A stretch of 64,000 bases of DNA from CAIKZZ01 sp036742455 (GTDB taxonomy: Bacteria > Pseudomonadota > Gammaproteobacteria > Steroidobacterales > Steroidobacteraceae), in assembly GCA_036742455.1 (NCBI GenBank), contig DAINQU010000012.1:1-64000 (forward strand). The letters run 5' to 3'. This document shows, piece after piece, positions 7,868-15,401 of the stretch; positions within the stretch are counted from its first letter, which is position 1, and every line of letters begins with the position of its first letter. The notes below the pieces were generated by a model. It was not told the DNA's origin. It did not search any database and was given only the letters and a program-made list of their open reading frames with translations. Position numbers and translations under genes: made by a program.

Positions 7868-8790
7868 CCGACACCGTGATCAGTTCGGCGACCAAAGAGG
7901 TCGTCATTGGCTTTGACCGCCCGTTCGTCATCATCGGCGAGCGCATCAACCCAACCGGTCGTAAGATCCTCGCGGCGGAAATGGCGGCAGGAGATTTCTC
8001 CCGCGTGATCTCCGACGCGTTGGCTCAGATCGAAGCGGGCGCGCACATGCTGGATGTGAATGCCGGCATTCCGCTCGCGGATGAGCCCGCGATTCTGGCT
8101 CAGGCTGTGCAGTTGGTGCAGTCGATCACCGACGTGCCGCTGTCGATCGACTCGTCGATTGTCGCCGCGCTCGAAGCGGGCTTGGCCGTTTACAAGGGCA
8201 AGGCCCTCGTGAATTCGGTCACGGGTGAAGATGACCGCCTCGAAACGGTGCTGCCGCTCGTTAAGAAGTATGGCGCTGCCGTCGTCGCGATCTCGAACGA
8301 TGAGACCGGCATTTCCGAAGACCCGGATGTCCGCTTCGAAGTGGCGAAGAAGATCGTACACCGAGCGATGGATTATGGAATTCCGGCGAGCGACGTTGTC
8401 GTTGACCCGCTCGTCATGCCGATTGGCGCGATCAATCAGGCAGGTGTGCAGGTGATGCGCTTGGTGCATCGCCTCAAGACGGAGCTCAAGGTGAATACCA
8501 CCTGCGGCGCCTCTAACGTGAGCTTCGGTCTGCCGAACCGTCATGGCATTAACGCCGCGTTCCTCACCATGGCGATTGGCTCGGGGATGACCTCCGCTAT
8601 CACCAATCCGCTGCACACCGAAACGATGCAGGCCGTCATGGGCGCAGACGTGATGATGGGCCATGATCCGGACTGCATGCGTTGGATCCGTAAGTACCGC
8701 GAAGTGCCGGCGCCTGGCGCTGGTGGCGCCGGTGCCGAAGGTGCTGCGCGTGGCCGCCGTGAGGGTGGTCACCGTCGTCGTCCGGCCTGA
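7864..8790 (+). CDS. Methyltetrahydrofolate:corrinoid methyltransferase (MeTr/AcsE-like)
   Basis: A 308-residue TIM-barrel enzyme of the pterin-binding family. It carries GERINPTGRKIL near residue 20, DVNAGIPLADEPA, SIDSSIVAALEAGL and VVDPLVMPIG, as in MeTr/AcsE and the folate module of methionine synthase. It moves a methyl group between methylcobamide and tetrahydrofolate. The ATG overlaps the upstream TGA (ATGA). The last 25 residues are an unusual Gly/Ala/Arg-rich basic tail beyond the barrel. With the corrinoid protein upstream and RACo downstream, it is the second methyltransferase of the three-component system, predicted to run toward methyl-H4folate. Confidence 0.92.
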   Translation: MTDTVISSATKEVVIGFDRPFVIIGERINPTGRKILAAEMAAGDFSRVISDALAQIEAGAHMLDVNAGIPLADEPAILAQAVQLVQSITDVPLSIDSSIVAALEAGLAVYKGKALVNSVTGEDDRLETVLPLVKKYGAAVVAISNDETGISEDPDVRFEVAKKIVHRAMDYGIPASDVVVDPLVMPIGAINQAGVQVMRLVHRLKTELKVNTTCGASNVSFGLPNRHGINAAFLTMAIGSGMTSAITNPLHTETMQAVMGADVMMGHDPDCMRWIRKYREVPAPGAGGAGAEGAARGRREGGHRRRPA

Positions 8791-8798
8791 GGTTAGTC

Positions 8799-10811
8799 AT
8801 GTCAGACGCGCTCGTCGTATTCACGCCCTCGGGTAAGCGGGGACGATTCGAAGTTGGTACATCGCTCCTATCGGCCGCTCGGTCGTTAGGGGTCGACATC
8901 GACTCGGTGTGCGGCGGGCGTGCTCTGTGCTCGCGCTGTCAGGTGCATATACAGGAAGGCGAATTTGCCAAGCATGGCGTCCGCTCCGACGCCACGCATT
9001 TGACCGATATGACGACGCCCGAGCAGCGTTTGGCGAATCGTAAGATTCTTGCCACCGGTCGACGCCTCTCGTGTCAGGCGAAGGTGCTCGGTGATGTCGT
9101 TGTGGACGTGCCGGAGACCAGTCAGGTCCACCGCCAAGTCGTACGTAAAGCGGCTGAAGCCCGCGACATCGAGTTGTATCCGACGATTACGCTTCACTAC
9201 GTGGAAGTCGCGGAACCGGATATGCACGATCCGTCGGGCGATCTCCGTCGAATGACCGACGCGTTGGAGCGGGAGTGGGGGCTGGCGGGTCTGACCTGCG
9301 ACTTGTCGGTGCTCAAGACGCTACAAGTGCGCCTGCGCGAAGGGCAGTGGAAGGTGACGGTTGCCGTTCACAGCCGCAGTCGTGTGGTTGCGGTCTGGCC
9401 CGGATTGCGCGAAAGCGTCTACGGCGTGGCCGTTGACGTGGGTTCGACGACGATCGCCGCTCACCTCTGTAACCTCACCAACGGCGACGTCGTTGCCTCC
9501 GCAGGGCTCATGAATCCGCAGATTCGCTTCGGCGAAGATCTGATGAGCCGCGTCTCGTATTCGATGCTCAACCCGGGTGGAGCCCAGCAGATGACGGACG
9601 CTGTCCGTACCGCGTTGGGCGATTTGTCATCGGAAGTCGCCAAGATGGCCGGCGTCGATGTGAACGCTATTCTCGAGATGACCATCGTCGGTAACCCGAT
9701 CATGCATCATCTTGTGCTGGGCATTGATCCCGTCGAGTTGGGTGGTGCGCCTTTTGCTCTTGCGGTGGATGGTGCTGTGACGCTGACCGCAGGCGATCTC
9801 GGTATCGCGATCGACCCCAGCGCCCGTGTGTATGTGCTGCCCTGCATTGCCGGTCATGTCGGTGCCGATACGGCGGGCGTGGTACTGGCGGAGCGGCCCG
9901 ATCTCGTCGATCCGATCACGCTCTTGGTCGACGTTGGCACGAATGCCGAGATCGTTCTCGGTAACAAAGATCGCTTGGTGGCCTGTTCGAGCCCAACGGG
10001 GCCCGCCTTTGAAGGGGCGCAGATTTCCTGCGGCCAACGTGCCGCGCCGGGAGCGATCGAACGCATTCGCATCGACCCCGTGACGTTGGAGCCGCGGTTC
10101 CGCGTCATTGGGTCGGAACTGTGGTCGGATGAGCCGGGCTTCGCTGAAGCGGTGGCGAGCACCGGCATTACGGGCATTTGCGGGTCCGGCATCATTGAAG
10201 TGATGGCGGAGCTCTATCTGTCGGGCATCATCAATCAGGATGGCGTCGTGGATGGCGGTATGGCGGAACGTACGCCTCGCGTCATCGCCAATGGCCGCAC
10301 CTTCGCCTATGTCCTGCACGATGGCGAGCAGCGGCTAATGATCACTCAAAACGACGTCCGCGCCATCCAGTTGGCGAAGGCGGCTCTCAACGCAGGCATC
10401 TTATTGCTGATGGAGCGCCTCGGTGTCACCACGGTGGACCGCATTCGCCTCGCCGGCGCGTTCGGCAGTCACATCGATGTCAAATACGCGATGGTGTTGG
10501 GCATGATCCCTGATTGCGTGCTGTCCGAAGTGACCTCGGCGGGCAATGCCGCCGGCACCGGCGCGCGTATCGCCTTGTTGGACTCGCGTTCGCGCGCAAC
10601 GATCGAGGGGATCGTCCGTCGAGTCGAAAAAATTGAGACGGCTATCGAGCCACGATTCCAGGCTCACTTCGTCGATTCGATGGCGATCCCGCACAAGACG
10701 TCGCCCTACCCGAATCTGCGGAATGTTGTGCCATTGCCCGAACCCAAAGCGGTAGCGGCTGGCGGAGACACGCGCGAGCGGCGTGGTAACCGCAGGCCAG
10801 CTAGAGCCTGA
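8799..10811 (+). CDS. Corrinoid reactivation ATPase, RACo type ([2Fe-2S] + ASKHA)
   Basis: A 670-residue protein that reduces inactive Co(II) corrinoid to Co(I) with ATP. The N-terminal 100 residues are a plant-type [2Fe-2S] ferredoxin with Cys38, Cys44, Cys47 and Cys92. A linker follows, then a large ASKHA-type ATPase core from about residue 205 (YGVAVDVGSTTIAAHL, LLVDVGTNAEIVLG, GSGIIEVMAELY, IRLAGAFGSHID). This layout matches RACo of the acetogen pathway, whereas RamA of methanogens has C-terminal [4Fe-4S] clusters. Last gene of the corrinoid unit, eight bases after MeTr and followed by a strong hairpin. Its presence implies that the corrinoid protein cycles through Co(I) and is prone to oxidation, as expected in an aerobe. 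Confidence 0.92.
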   Translation: MSDALVVFTPSGKRGRFEVGTSLLSAARSLGVDIDSVCGGRALCSRCQVHIQEGEFAKHGVRSDATHLTDMTTPEQRLANRKILATGRRLSCQAKVLGDVVVDVPETSQVHRQVVRKAAEARDIELYPTITLHYVEVAEPDMHDPSGDLRRMTDALEREWGLAGLTCDLSVLKTLQVRLREGQWKVTVAVHSRSRVVAVWPGLRESVYGVAVDVGSTTIAAHLCNLTNGDVVASAGLMNPQIRFGEDLMSRVSYSMLNPGGAQQMTDAVRTALGDLSSEVAKMAGVDVNAILEMTIVGNPIMHHLVLGIDPVELGGAPFALAVDGAVTLTAGDLGIAIDPSARVYVLPCIAGHVGADTAGVVLAERPDLVDPITLLVDVGTNAEIVLGNKDRLVACSSPTGPAFEGAQISCGQRAAPGAIERIRIDPVTLEPRFRVIGSELWSDEPGFAEAVASTGITGICGSGIIEVMAELYLSGIINQDGVVDGGMAERTPRVIANGRTFAYVLHDGEQRLMITQNDVRAIQLAKAALNAGILLLMERLGVTTVDRIRLAGAFGSHIDVKYAMVLGMIPDCVLSEVTSAGNAAGTGARIALLDSRSRATIEGIVRRVEKIETAIEPRFQAHFVDSMAIPHKTSPYPNLRNVVPLPEPKAVAAGGDTRERRGNRRPARA

Positions 10812-10839
10812 GGTCGATTTCGGTTCTACACATGTTTTC

Positions 10840-10872
10840 AGTGGGCCCGATCCGGTTAGGATCGGGCCCACT
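10840..10872 (+). terminator. Perfect 14-bp hairpin after the corrinoid unit
   Basis: AGTGGGCCCGATCC (10840-10853) is exactly complementary to 10859-10872 across a five-base loop. A second small hairpin (ACTGCG-TTT-CGCAGT, 10870-10884) abuts it. There is no U-tract, so it may be a Rho-dependent or mRNA-stabilising end, or an attenuator before the dioxygenase gene, rather than a classic intrinsic terminator. Confidence 0.6.
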
Positions 10873-10919
10873 GCGTTTCGCAGTGCCGATTCCGTGATGA
10901 TGAGATTTTGGGGGTATCT

Positions 10920-11750
10920 ATGACGACACGTCCGCTGTCGCAAGGCGTTATCGACGAACAAACCGTTGCTGACTATCAGCGAAACGGGGTGGTGATTCTG
11001 CGCGGGGTGTTGAGCCCAGCGGAAGTGGCACTTATTCGTGCAGGTATCGATCAAAATCTTGCTGCGCCGAGTCCTCGCGCGAAGGTCGCGAGTCGTCCGG
11101 ATGATCCGGGTCTCTTCATAGAAGACTTCTGCAATTGGGCGGATATCTCTACCTATGAACAGTTCATTCGGGAGTCTCCGCTGGCTGAGGCGGCGGCACG
11201 CCTCACGCGCAGTCAGACCATTCGGCTGTATCACGACCATATGTTGACGAAGGAAGGGGGCACTCGCCAACGTACCCCGTGGCATCAGGATCAGCCGTAC
11301 TACAACATCGAGGGCAATCAGAATGTGAGCTTCTGGATTCCGGTCGACCCCGTCAGTCGGGAAGCGACGCTGGAGTTCGTTGCGGGTTCACACGCCGGCC
11401 CTTGGCTGATGCCTCGCTCGTTCATGTCCTCGGAGGCCAAGTGGTTCCCTGACGGGTCGTTGGCTGAGATGCCTCAGATTGAAGCCGACCGGTCTGCCTA
11501 TCCGATCGTCGGATGGGCGATGGAACCTGGCGATGTGTTGGCATTTCACATGCTCGCGCTGCACGGCTCGGCAGGCGTAGAACCCGGAAAACGTCGGCGC
11601 GTCTTCTCGTTACGGGTGATCGGCGACGACGTGACCCACGCTCCGCGGCGTTGGACCACGTCGCCCCAATTCCCCGGGCTGGATCAGGAGCTTCCAGCCG
11701 GGGCGCCGATGGAGCATCCGTTGTTCCCGGTGCTCTATACGGCGGGATGA
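10920..11750 (+). CDS. Phytanoyl-CoA dioxygenase (PhyH) family Fe(II)/2-oxoglutarate oxygenase
   Basis: A 276-residue oxygenase. Iron ligands are predicted as His122 and Asp124 (WHQDQPYYN) and His215 (LHGSAG), with arginines at 225-227 for 2-oxoglutarate. I chose ATG 10920, preceded by GGGGG five bases upstream; a TTG at 10908 would add four residues. PhyH members hydroxylate small quaternary ammonium compounds (ectoine hydroxylase) as well as acyl-CoAs. The neighbourhood suggests a betaine-type or N-methylated substrate, but this is inference. It converges on the MttB-like gene with a single base between the stop codons. Confidence 0.85.
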   Translation: MTTRPLSQGVIDEQTVADYQRNGVVILRGVLSPAEVALIRAGIDQNLAAPSPRAKVASRPDDPGLFIEDFCNWADISTYEQFIRESPLAEAAARLTRSQTIRLYHDHMLTKEGGTRQRTPWHQDQPYYNIEGNQNVSFWIPVDPVSREATLEFVAGSHAGPWLMPRSFMSSEAKWFPDGSLAEMPQIEADRSAYPIVGWAMEPGDVLAFHMLALHGSAGVEPGKRRRVFSLRVIGDDVTHAPRRWTTSPQFPGLDQELPAGAPMEHPLFPVLYTAG

Positions 11751-11751
11751 C

Positions 11752-13320
11752 TCAGACGTTCGAGTCTGGGAACGAGCCCTTACGGCGCGCGATGTAGTCC
11801 AGCAGCGCTTCGTCAACGGCCGGGTCGAGGACGGGAGCCTCGTACTCGGCCAGCTGCTTCTTCCAATTGGCATTAGCGCGGGCTGCCATGTCCAATGAGC
11901 CTTCCGCTTCCCACTGCTCGAAACTGTTGTTATCCGTCAATGCAGAGCGGTAGAAGGCGGTCTCGAAGTTGGCCTGCGTGTGTGCACAGCCGAGGAAGTG
12001 TTTGCCCGGGCCGACTTCTCGAATTGCGTCCATCGCTTGCCCGTTTTCGGACATGTCAACGCCTTGGAGGAAGGTCTGCATCATGCCGGCCTGATCCGCA
12101 TCCATGACGAACTTCTCGTAGCCCATGGCGAGGCCGCCCTCGAGCCAGCCCGCGGTATGCAGGACGAAATTCACGCCTGCCATGCACGTTGGCAGCAAGG
12201 TGTTCGCCGATTCAAACGCAGCCTGCGCATCGGGAATCTTGGACCCGCACAGTCCACCGCCGGAGCGGAACGGAACCCCGAGGCGTCGCGCCAATGCGGC
12301 CATCACATACAGCACGAGCGCGGGTTCCGGGGTGCCGAATGTAGGCGCACCGGACTGCATTGAAACGGAAGACGCAAAACTACCGAAGATGACGGGAGCG
12401 CCCGGGTTCACCAACTGTGCGAAGGCCATACCAGCGAGCGACTCGGCCAACGTTTGTGCCGCCGTGCCGGCGACGGTGACCGGCGACATGGCGCCGGCCA
12501 AGATGAACGGGGTGATAATCGTGGCTTGATTGGCCCGCGCATAGACCTTCAGGGCACCCAACATCGTGTCGTCGAAGGTCATCGGCGAGTTGGCATTGAT
12601 CAGGCTGACCAACACGGTCTTGTTGCGCCCCGTTACCGGATCCACGAAATCGGGACCGAAGGCGATTTTCGCCATTTCGACCGTGTCTTTCGCCCGTTCT
12701 GGTGCCGTGACAGAGCCCATGAAGGCCTTGTCACTGTACTTAATGTGGCTGTAGATCATGTCGAAGTGCCGCTTGTTCACCGGCAGGTCGACGGGTTCGC
12801 AAATCGTGCCGCCCGAGTGGTGAATGGCGGGCGCCATATAGGCGAGTTTCACGAAATTGCGAAAATCCTCAATCGTCGCGTAGCGGCGCCCATCGTCGAG
12901 GCTGCGAATGAACGGGGAGCCGTAGGCAGGGGCAAACACCGTATTGCGACCCCCGATCTGCACCGATCGCGCCGAATTACGGGCGTGCTGTGTGAATTCA
13001 CGGGGTGCCGAATTTTGGACGAGCTGGCGGCACATGCCCCGGGGGAAGCGGACACGCTCACCGGTCACTGACGCGCCGGCGGCCTTCCAAATTTCCAGGG
13101 CCTCCTTGTCGTCACGGAAGTCGATGCCGATTTCTTCGAGAATGGTGTCGGCGTTGTACTCGATGGTCGCCAGACCCTCTTCGCTGAGCACCTCGAAGAA
13201 CGGAATTTGGCGCGTAATGTACGGGATCGTGGTTGCCGAGCGGGCTGCGCGAGCGGCTCGCTTCGCCTCACGTCCACCGCCGCGGTTACGTCGCCCGGCT
13301 GTTGTCTGCTGCTCATCCAT
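11752..13320 (-). CDS. MttB-superfamily methylamine/betaine:corrinoid methyltransferase, non-pyrrolysine
   Basis: A 522-residue member of the trimethylamine methyltransferase family. The reading frame is uninterrupted, with no in-frame amber codon, so it is of the non-pyrrolysine branch. That branch includes characterised glycine betaine (MtgB), proline betaine and carnitine methyltransferases. I start at ATG 13320 because the 32 residues upstream are not family-like and a GGAG lies 5' of it. The N-terminus is Gly/Arg-rich (residues 8-27), and a conserved-looking SMQSGAPTFGTPEPAL segment lies near residue 310. Co-directional with the choline-type ATPase 61 bases upstream and beside betA/betB, it most likely transfers a methyl group from glycine betaine to the corrinoid protein at 4688. 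Substrate is inferred from context. Confidence 0.9.
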   Translation of the reverse strand: MDEQQTTAGRRNRGGGREAKRAARAARSATTIPYITRQIPFFEVLSEEGLATIEYNADTILEEIGIDFRDDKEALEIWKAAGASVTGERVRFPRGMCRQLVQNSAPREFTQHARNSARSVQIGGRNTVFAPAYGSPFIRSLDDGRRYATIEDFRNFVKLAYMAPAIHHSGGTICEPVDLPVNKRHFDMIYSHIKYSDKAFMGSVTAPERAKDTVEMAKIAFGPDFVDPVTGRNKTVLVSLINANSPMTFDDTMLGALKVYARANQATIITPFILAGAMSPVTVAGTAAQTLAESLAGMAFAQLVNPGAPVIFGSFASSVSMQSGAPTFGTPEPALVLYVMAALARRLGVPFRSGGGLCGSKIPDAQAAFESANTLLPTCMAGVNFVLHTAGWLEGGLAMGYEKFVMDADQAGMMQTFLQGVDMSENGQAMDAIREVGPGKHFLGCAHTQANFETAFYRSALTDNNSFEQWEAEGSLDMAARANANWKKQLAEYEAPVLDPAVDEALLDYIARRKGSFPDSNV

Positions 13321-13381
13321 GGTTCTAGTGCTCCGAATCAAGTCAGGCGGGCAGTATCGCACCCCATCGCGGAGCGGCTGA

Positions 13382-14581
13382 TCAGTTTGCGTCGCTGGCT
13401 TGTTTGACCGCGCCATGACGGTCCGCTAGGGCGCTAACGATGTCCTCGGCCGTGCAGACGCCACATACCCGCCCCCCTTCGGTGAGCAACACAGGATGGC
13501 CCGTATTTCTTTGCAGGTCGATCAAGGCTCTCAAAGGAATATTGACGTCGGCGTGGGCCAACTGGATGGGAGAGTGAGCGGCACGAGCGATCGCCCCCCC
13601 GCTGCTGTCGATGTCCAGTTGGTAGTGTCCGCCCGTGCCAAAACTCACCGTATCGACCGTGCGGGGGAGATCCTCAAGGCGGCTCATGACCATGTGGCCG
13701 CGCAGTACGGATAGCGGATTCATGTGTTGGACAAACTCCGCCACATACGCGCTGGTGGGCCGCAAAACGATGTCTTCGGGGGTGCCCGTCTGGACGATTC
13801 GGCCGCCCTCCAAGACGGAAATCGAGTTGCCCAATTTCAGCGCCTCGTCGAGGTCGTGGGTCACGAACAGGATGGTCTTACGCAACCGCGCTTGTAATTG
13901 CACGAGCTCATCTTGGAGTTTGGTCCGGATCAGCGGATCCAGCGCCGAAAAAGGCTCGTCCATCAACAATATATCCGCCTCGGTGGCAAACGCTCGCGCA
14001 AGGCCAACGCGCTGCTGCATACCCCCCGACAGTTCCCCGACGTGGTGATCGGCCCAATCCCTGAGCCCTACGAGTTCCAACTTCTCGTCGACGCGTTGGC
14101 GCCGGGTTGCAGCCGTTTCTCCTCTAAGTTCGAGACCGAGCCCTACGTTATCTCGGACCGTTCGCCACGGGAGCAACCCAAACTGTTGGAACATCATCGC
14201 GACGCTGCCGCGACGCACCGCTCGGAGCGTATTGGGGTCGCAGGTAGCGATGTCGACGACGGCGTCTCCATGCGCCACGAGCACGCTTCCCCGAGTGACC
14301 GGATTGAGTCCGTTGGCTGCTCGCAAGAGTGTGGACTTGCCAGAGCCGGACAAACCCATCAGCACCGAAATTTCGCCAGTACGGACGGCCAGATTGGCGC
14401 CGGCGACGCCGACCACCACCCCGGACGTCGAGAGGATGTCCGCGCGAGTTTGGCCGTCGTCGAGTTGTCGTAGCGCGGTGCGGATTTTCTCGGTGCCGGC
14501 GCGGCCTTCCTCCCGCGCGAAGAGGATATCGACACTTTTGAACTCGATCGCGTTCGTCACAGGACCACTTCCTACACTCAT
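13382..14581 (-). CDS. Choline/betaine ABC transporter ATP-binding protein (ChoV/ProV-like) with CBS domain
   Basis: A 399-residue ATPase. Walker A GLSGSGKST at 76-84, Q-loop FQQFGLLPW at 131-139, signature LSGGMQQRVG at 184-193 and Walker B ILLMDEP at 204-210 are intact. A C-terminal CBS-type region (about 300-395) would sense ionic strength or nucleotides, as in OpuA/ProV. The N-terminal extension with LDDGQTRADIL resembles choline transporter ATPases (ChoV). No permease (ChoW) or binding protein (ChoX) gene occurs in this window, so the ATPase is an orphan here. It is divergent from betI and probably co-transcribed with the MttB-like gene. Start ATG 14581 was chosen over a longer frame that would cross the operator region. 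Confidence 0.9.
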   Translation of the reverse strand: MSVGSGPVTNAIEFKSVDILFAREEGRAGTEKIRTALRQLDDGQTRADILSTSGVVVGVAGANLAVRTGEISVLMGLSGSGKSTLLRAANGLNPVTRGSVLVAHGDAVVDIATCDPNTLRAVRRGSVAMMFQQFGLLPWRTVRDNVGLGLELRGETAATRRQRVDEKLELVGLRDWADHHVGELSGGMQQRVGLARAFATEADILLMDEPFSALDPLIRTKLQDELVQLQARLRKTILFVTHDLDEALKLGNSISVLEGGRIVQTGTPEDIVLRPTSAYVAEFVQHMNPLSVLRGHMVMSRLEDLPRTVDTVSFGTGGHYQLDIDSSGGAIARAAHSPIQLAHADVNIPLRALIDLQRNTGHPVLLTEGGRVCGVCTAEDIVSALADRHGAVKQASDAN

Positions 14582-14646
14582 ATGGCGCAGCTCCCGGTTT
14601 TGCCTTGACCGCAGTACGGCCGACTCGGCATGATTGCGAACTTCCG

Positions 14647-14703
14647 TTGAATAGCCGTTCAATGACCACTCTGTCAAGCGCGATAGCGTTTCAACGCATT
14701 GAA
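14647..14703. promoter_or_regulatory. Two candidate BetI-type operators between choV-like and betI
   Basis: The divergent region contains TTGAATAGCCGTTCAA (14647-14662) and TTCAACGCATTGAA (14690-14703), both palindromic with TTGAA/TTCAA half-sites. Such half-sites resemble those known for BetI-type repressors. The position between divergent transport and oxidation genes suits one regulator controlling both. Confidence 0.5.
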
Positions 14704-14706
14704 TAC

Positions 14707-15396
14707 ATGGAAAAACCTGGCGAAACCCTCTCCGTTGCGCGACGTGCGCCGATGCCGTTGCGGGCCATCAGCGAGCGGCGCGAGTCCACGCCTCCAGCGC
14801 AGCGCGGCGATGACGCGCGCCGCGAGCAGTTATTGGAAGTCGCCATTGATGCGCTGGCAGACTGCGGATTAGCCGGCAGTACCTTGGCGCAGATTGCGGG
14901 CCGCGCCAATGTCTCGCCCGGCCTGATTGCTCACTACTTTGGCGATAAAGACGGTCTCCTCGAAGCCGCATTCCGTCGCCTTGCGAGGCGTGTACAGGGC
15001 GCCGTTCGCGCCAAATTGCGCGACGCCCATTCCCCACGCGATCGCGTCATGGCGATCGTGGACGCCCACCTGGCGGCGGAGGAATTCAATCAACGCACCG
15101 CAAACGCCTGGCTCTCGTTTTGGGGCGGTGTGCGCCACGCGGCAAGCCTACGGAGGGTCCAGGCGGCGTATCAGCGGCGGATGCTCTCCCATCTACGGCA
15201 CGCGCTGCGCCAACTCATGCCAATAGCGGACGCACGCCAACTGGCGGCCATGATCGCGGCCATGATCGACGGGGTCTGGCTGCGTGCGGCCCTGTCCGAC
15301 TGGAAGGAAGCGGACAGCGAGGCTGCACAGGCGCTACTCGCAGATTTTATAGACGGTCGGCTGCAGTCCAGGCCGCCAGAACTCAGAAAAAGGTAA
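14707..15396 (+). CDS. betI: BetI-like TetR-family choline-responsive repressor
   Basis: A TetR-family regulator of 229 residues from ATG 14707; ATG 14752 (214 residues) is an alternative, since BetI proteins are usually near 195-200 residues. The N-terminal helix-turn-helix is clear: AGSTLAQIAGRANVSPGLIAHYF. The core TANAWLSFWGG and IDGVWLRAAL segments are typical of BetI. It lies six bases upstream of betB and is divergent from the choline ATPase, across a region with two TTGAA/TTCAA palindromes. Expected to repress bet genes until choline is present. No strong ribosome site helps decide the start. Confidence 0.9.
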   Translation: MEKPGETLSVARRAPMPLRAISERRESTPPAQRGDDARREQLLEVAIDALADCGLAGSTLAQIAGRANVSPGLIAHYFGDKDGLLEAAFRRLARRVQGAVRAKLRDAHSPRDRVMAIVDAHLAAEEFNQRTANAWLSFWGGVRHAASLRRVQAAYQRRMLSHLRHALRQLMPIADARQLAAMIAAMIDGVWLRAALSDWKEADSEAAQALLADFIDGRLQSRPPELRKR

Positions 15397-15401
15397 TTGC
15401 A

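Noticed and set aside
7762..8772. Open frame on the minus strand (336 codons) opposite the MeTr gene
   Set aside because: Antisense shadow of a clear methyltransferase gene; Arg/His-rich composition and no motif.
9627..10319. Open frame on the minus strand (230 codons) opposite RACo
   Set aside because: No motif, no ribosome site and fully inside a conserved gene; shadow frame.
11752..13320. Possible pyrrolysine-containing MttB
   Set aside because: The frame contains no in-frame amber codon and no pyl genes are seen in the window, so the non-pyrrolysine branch is the simpler reading.
15120..15401. N-terminal extension of betB into betI
   Set aside because: The extra residues overlap the betI coding region in another frame and have no similarity to aldehyde dehydrogenases; GTG 15402 with a ribosome site fits the family length.
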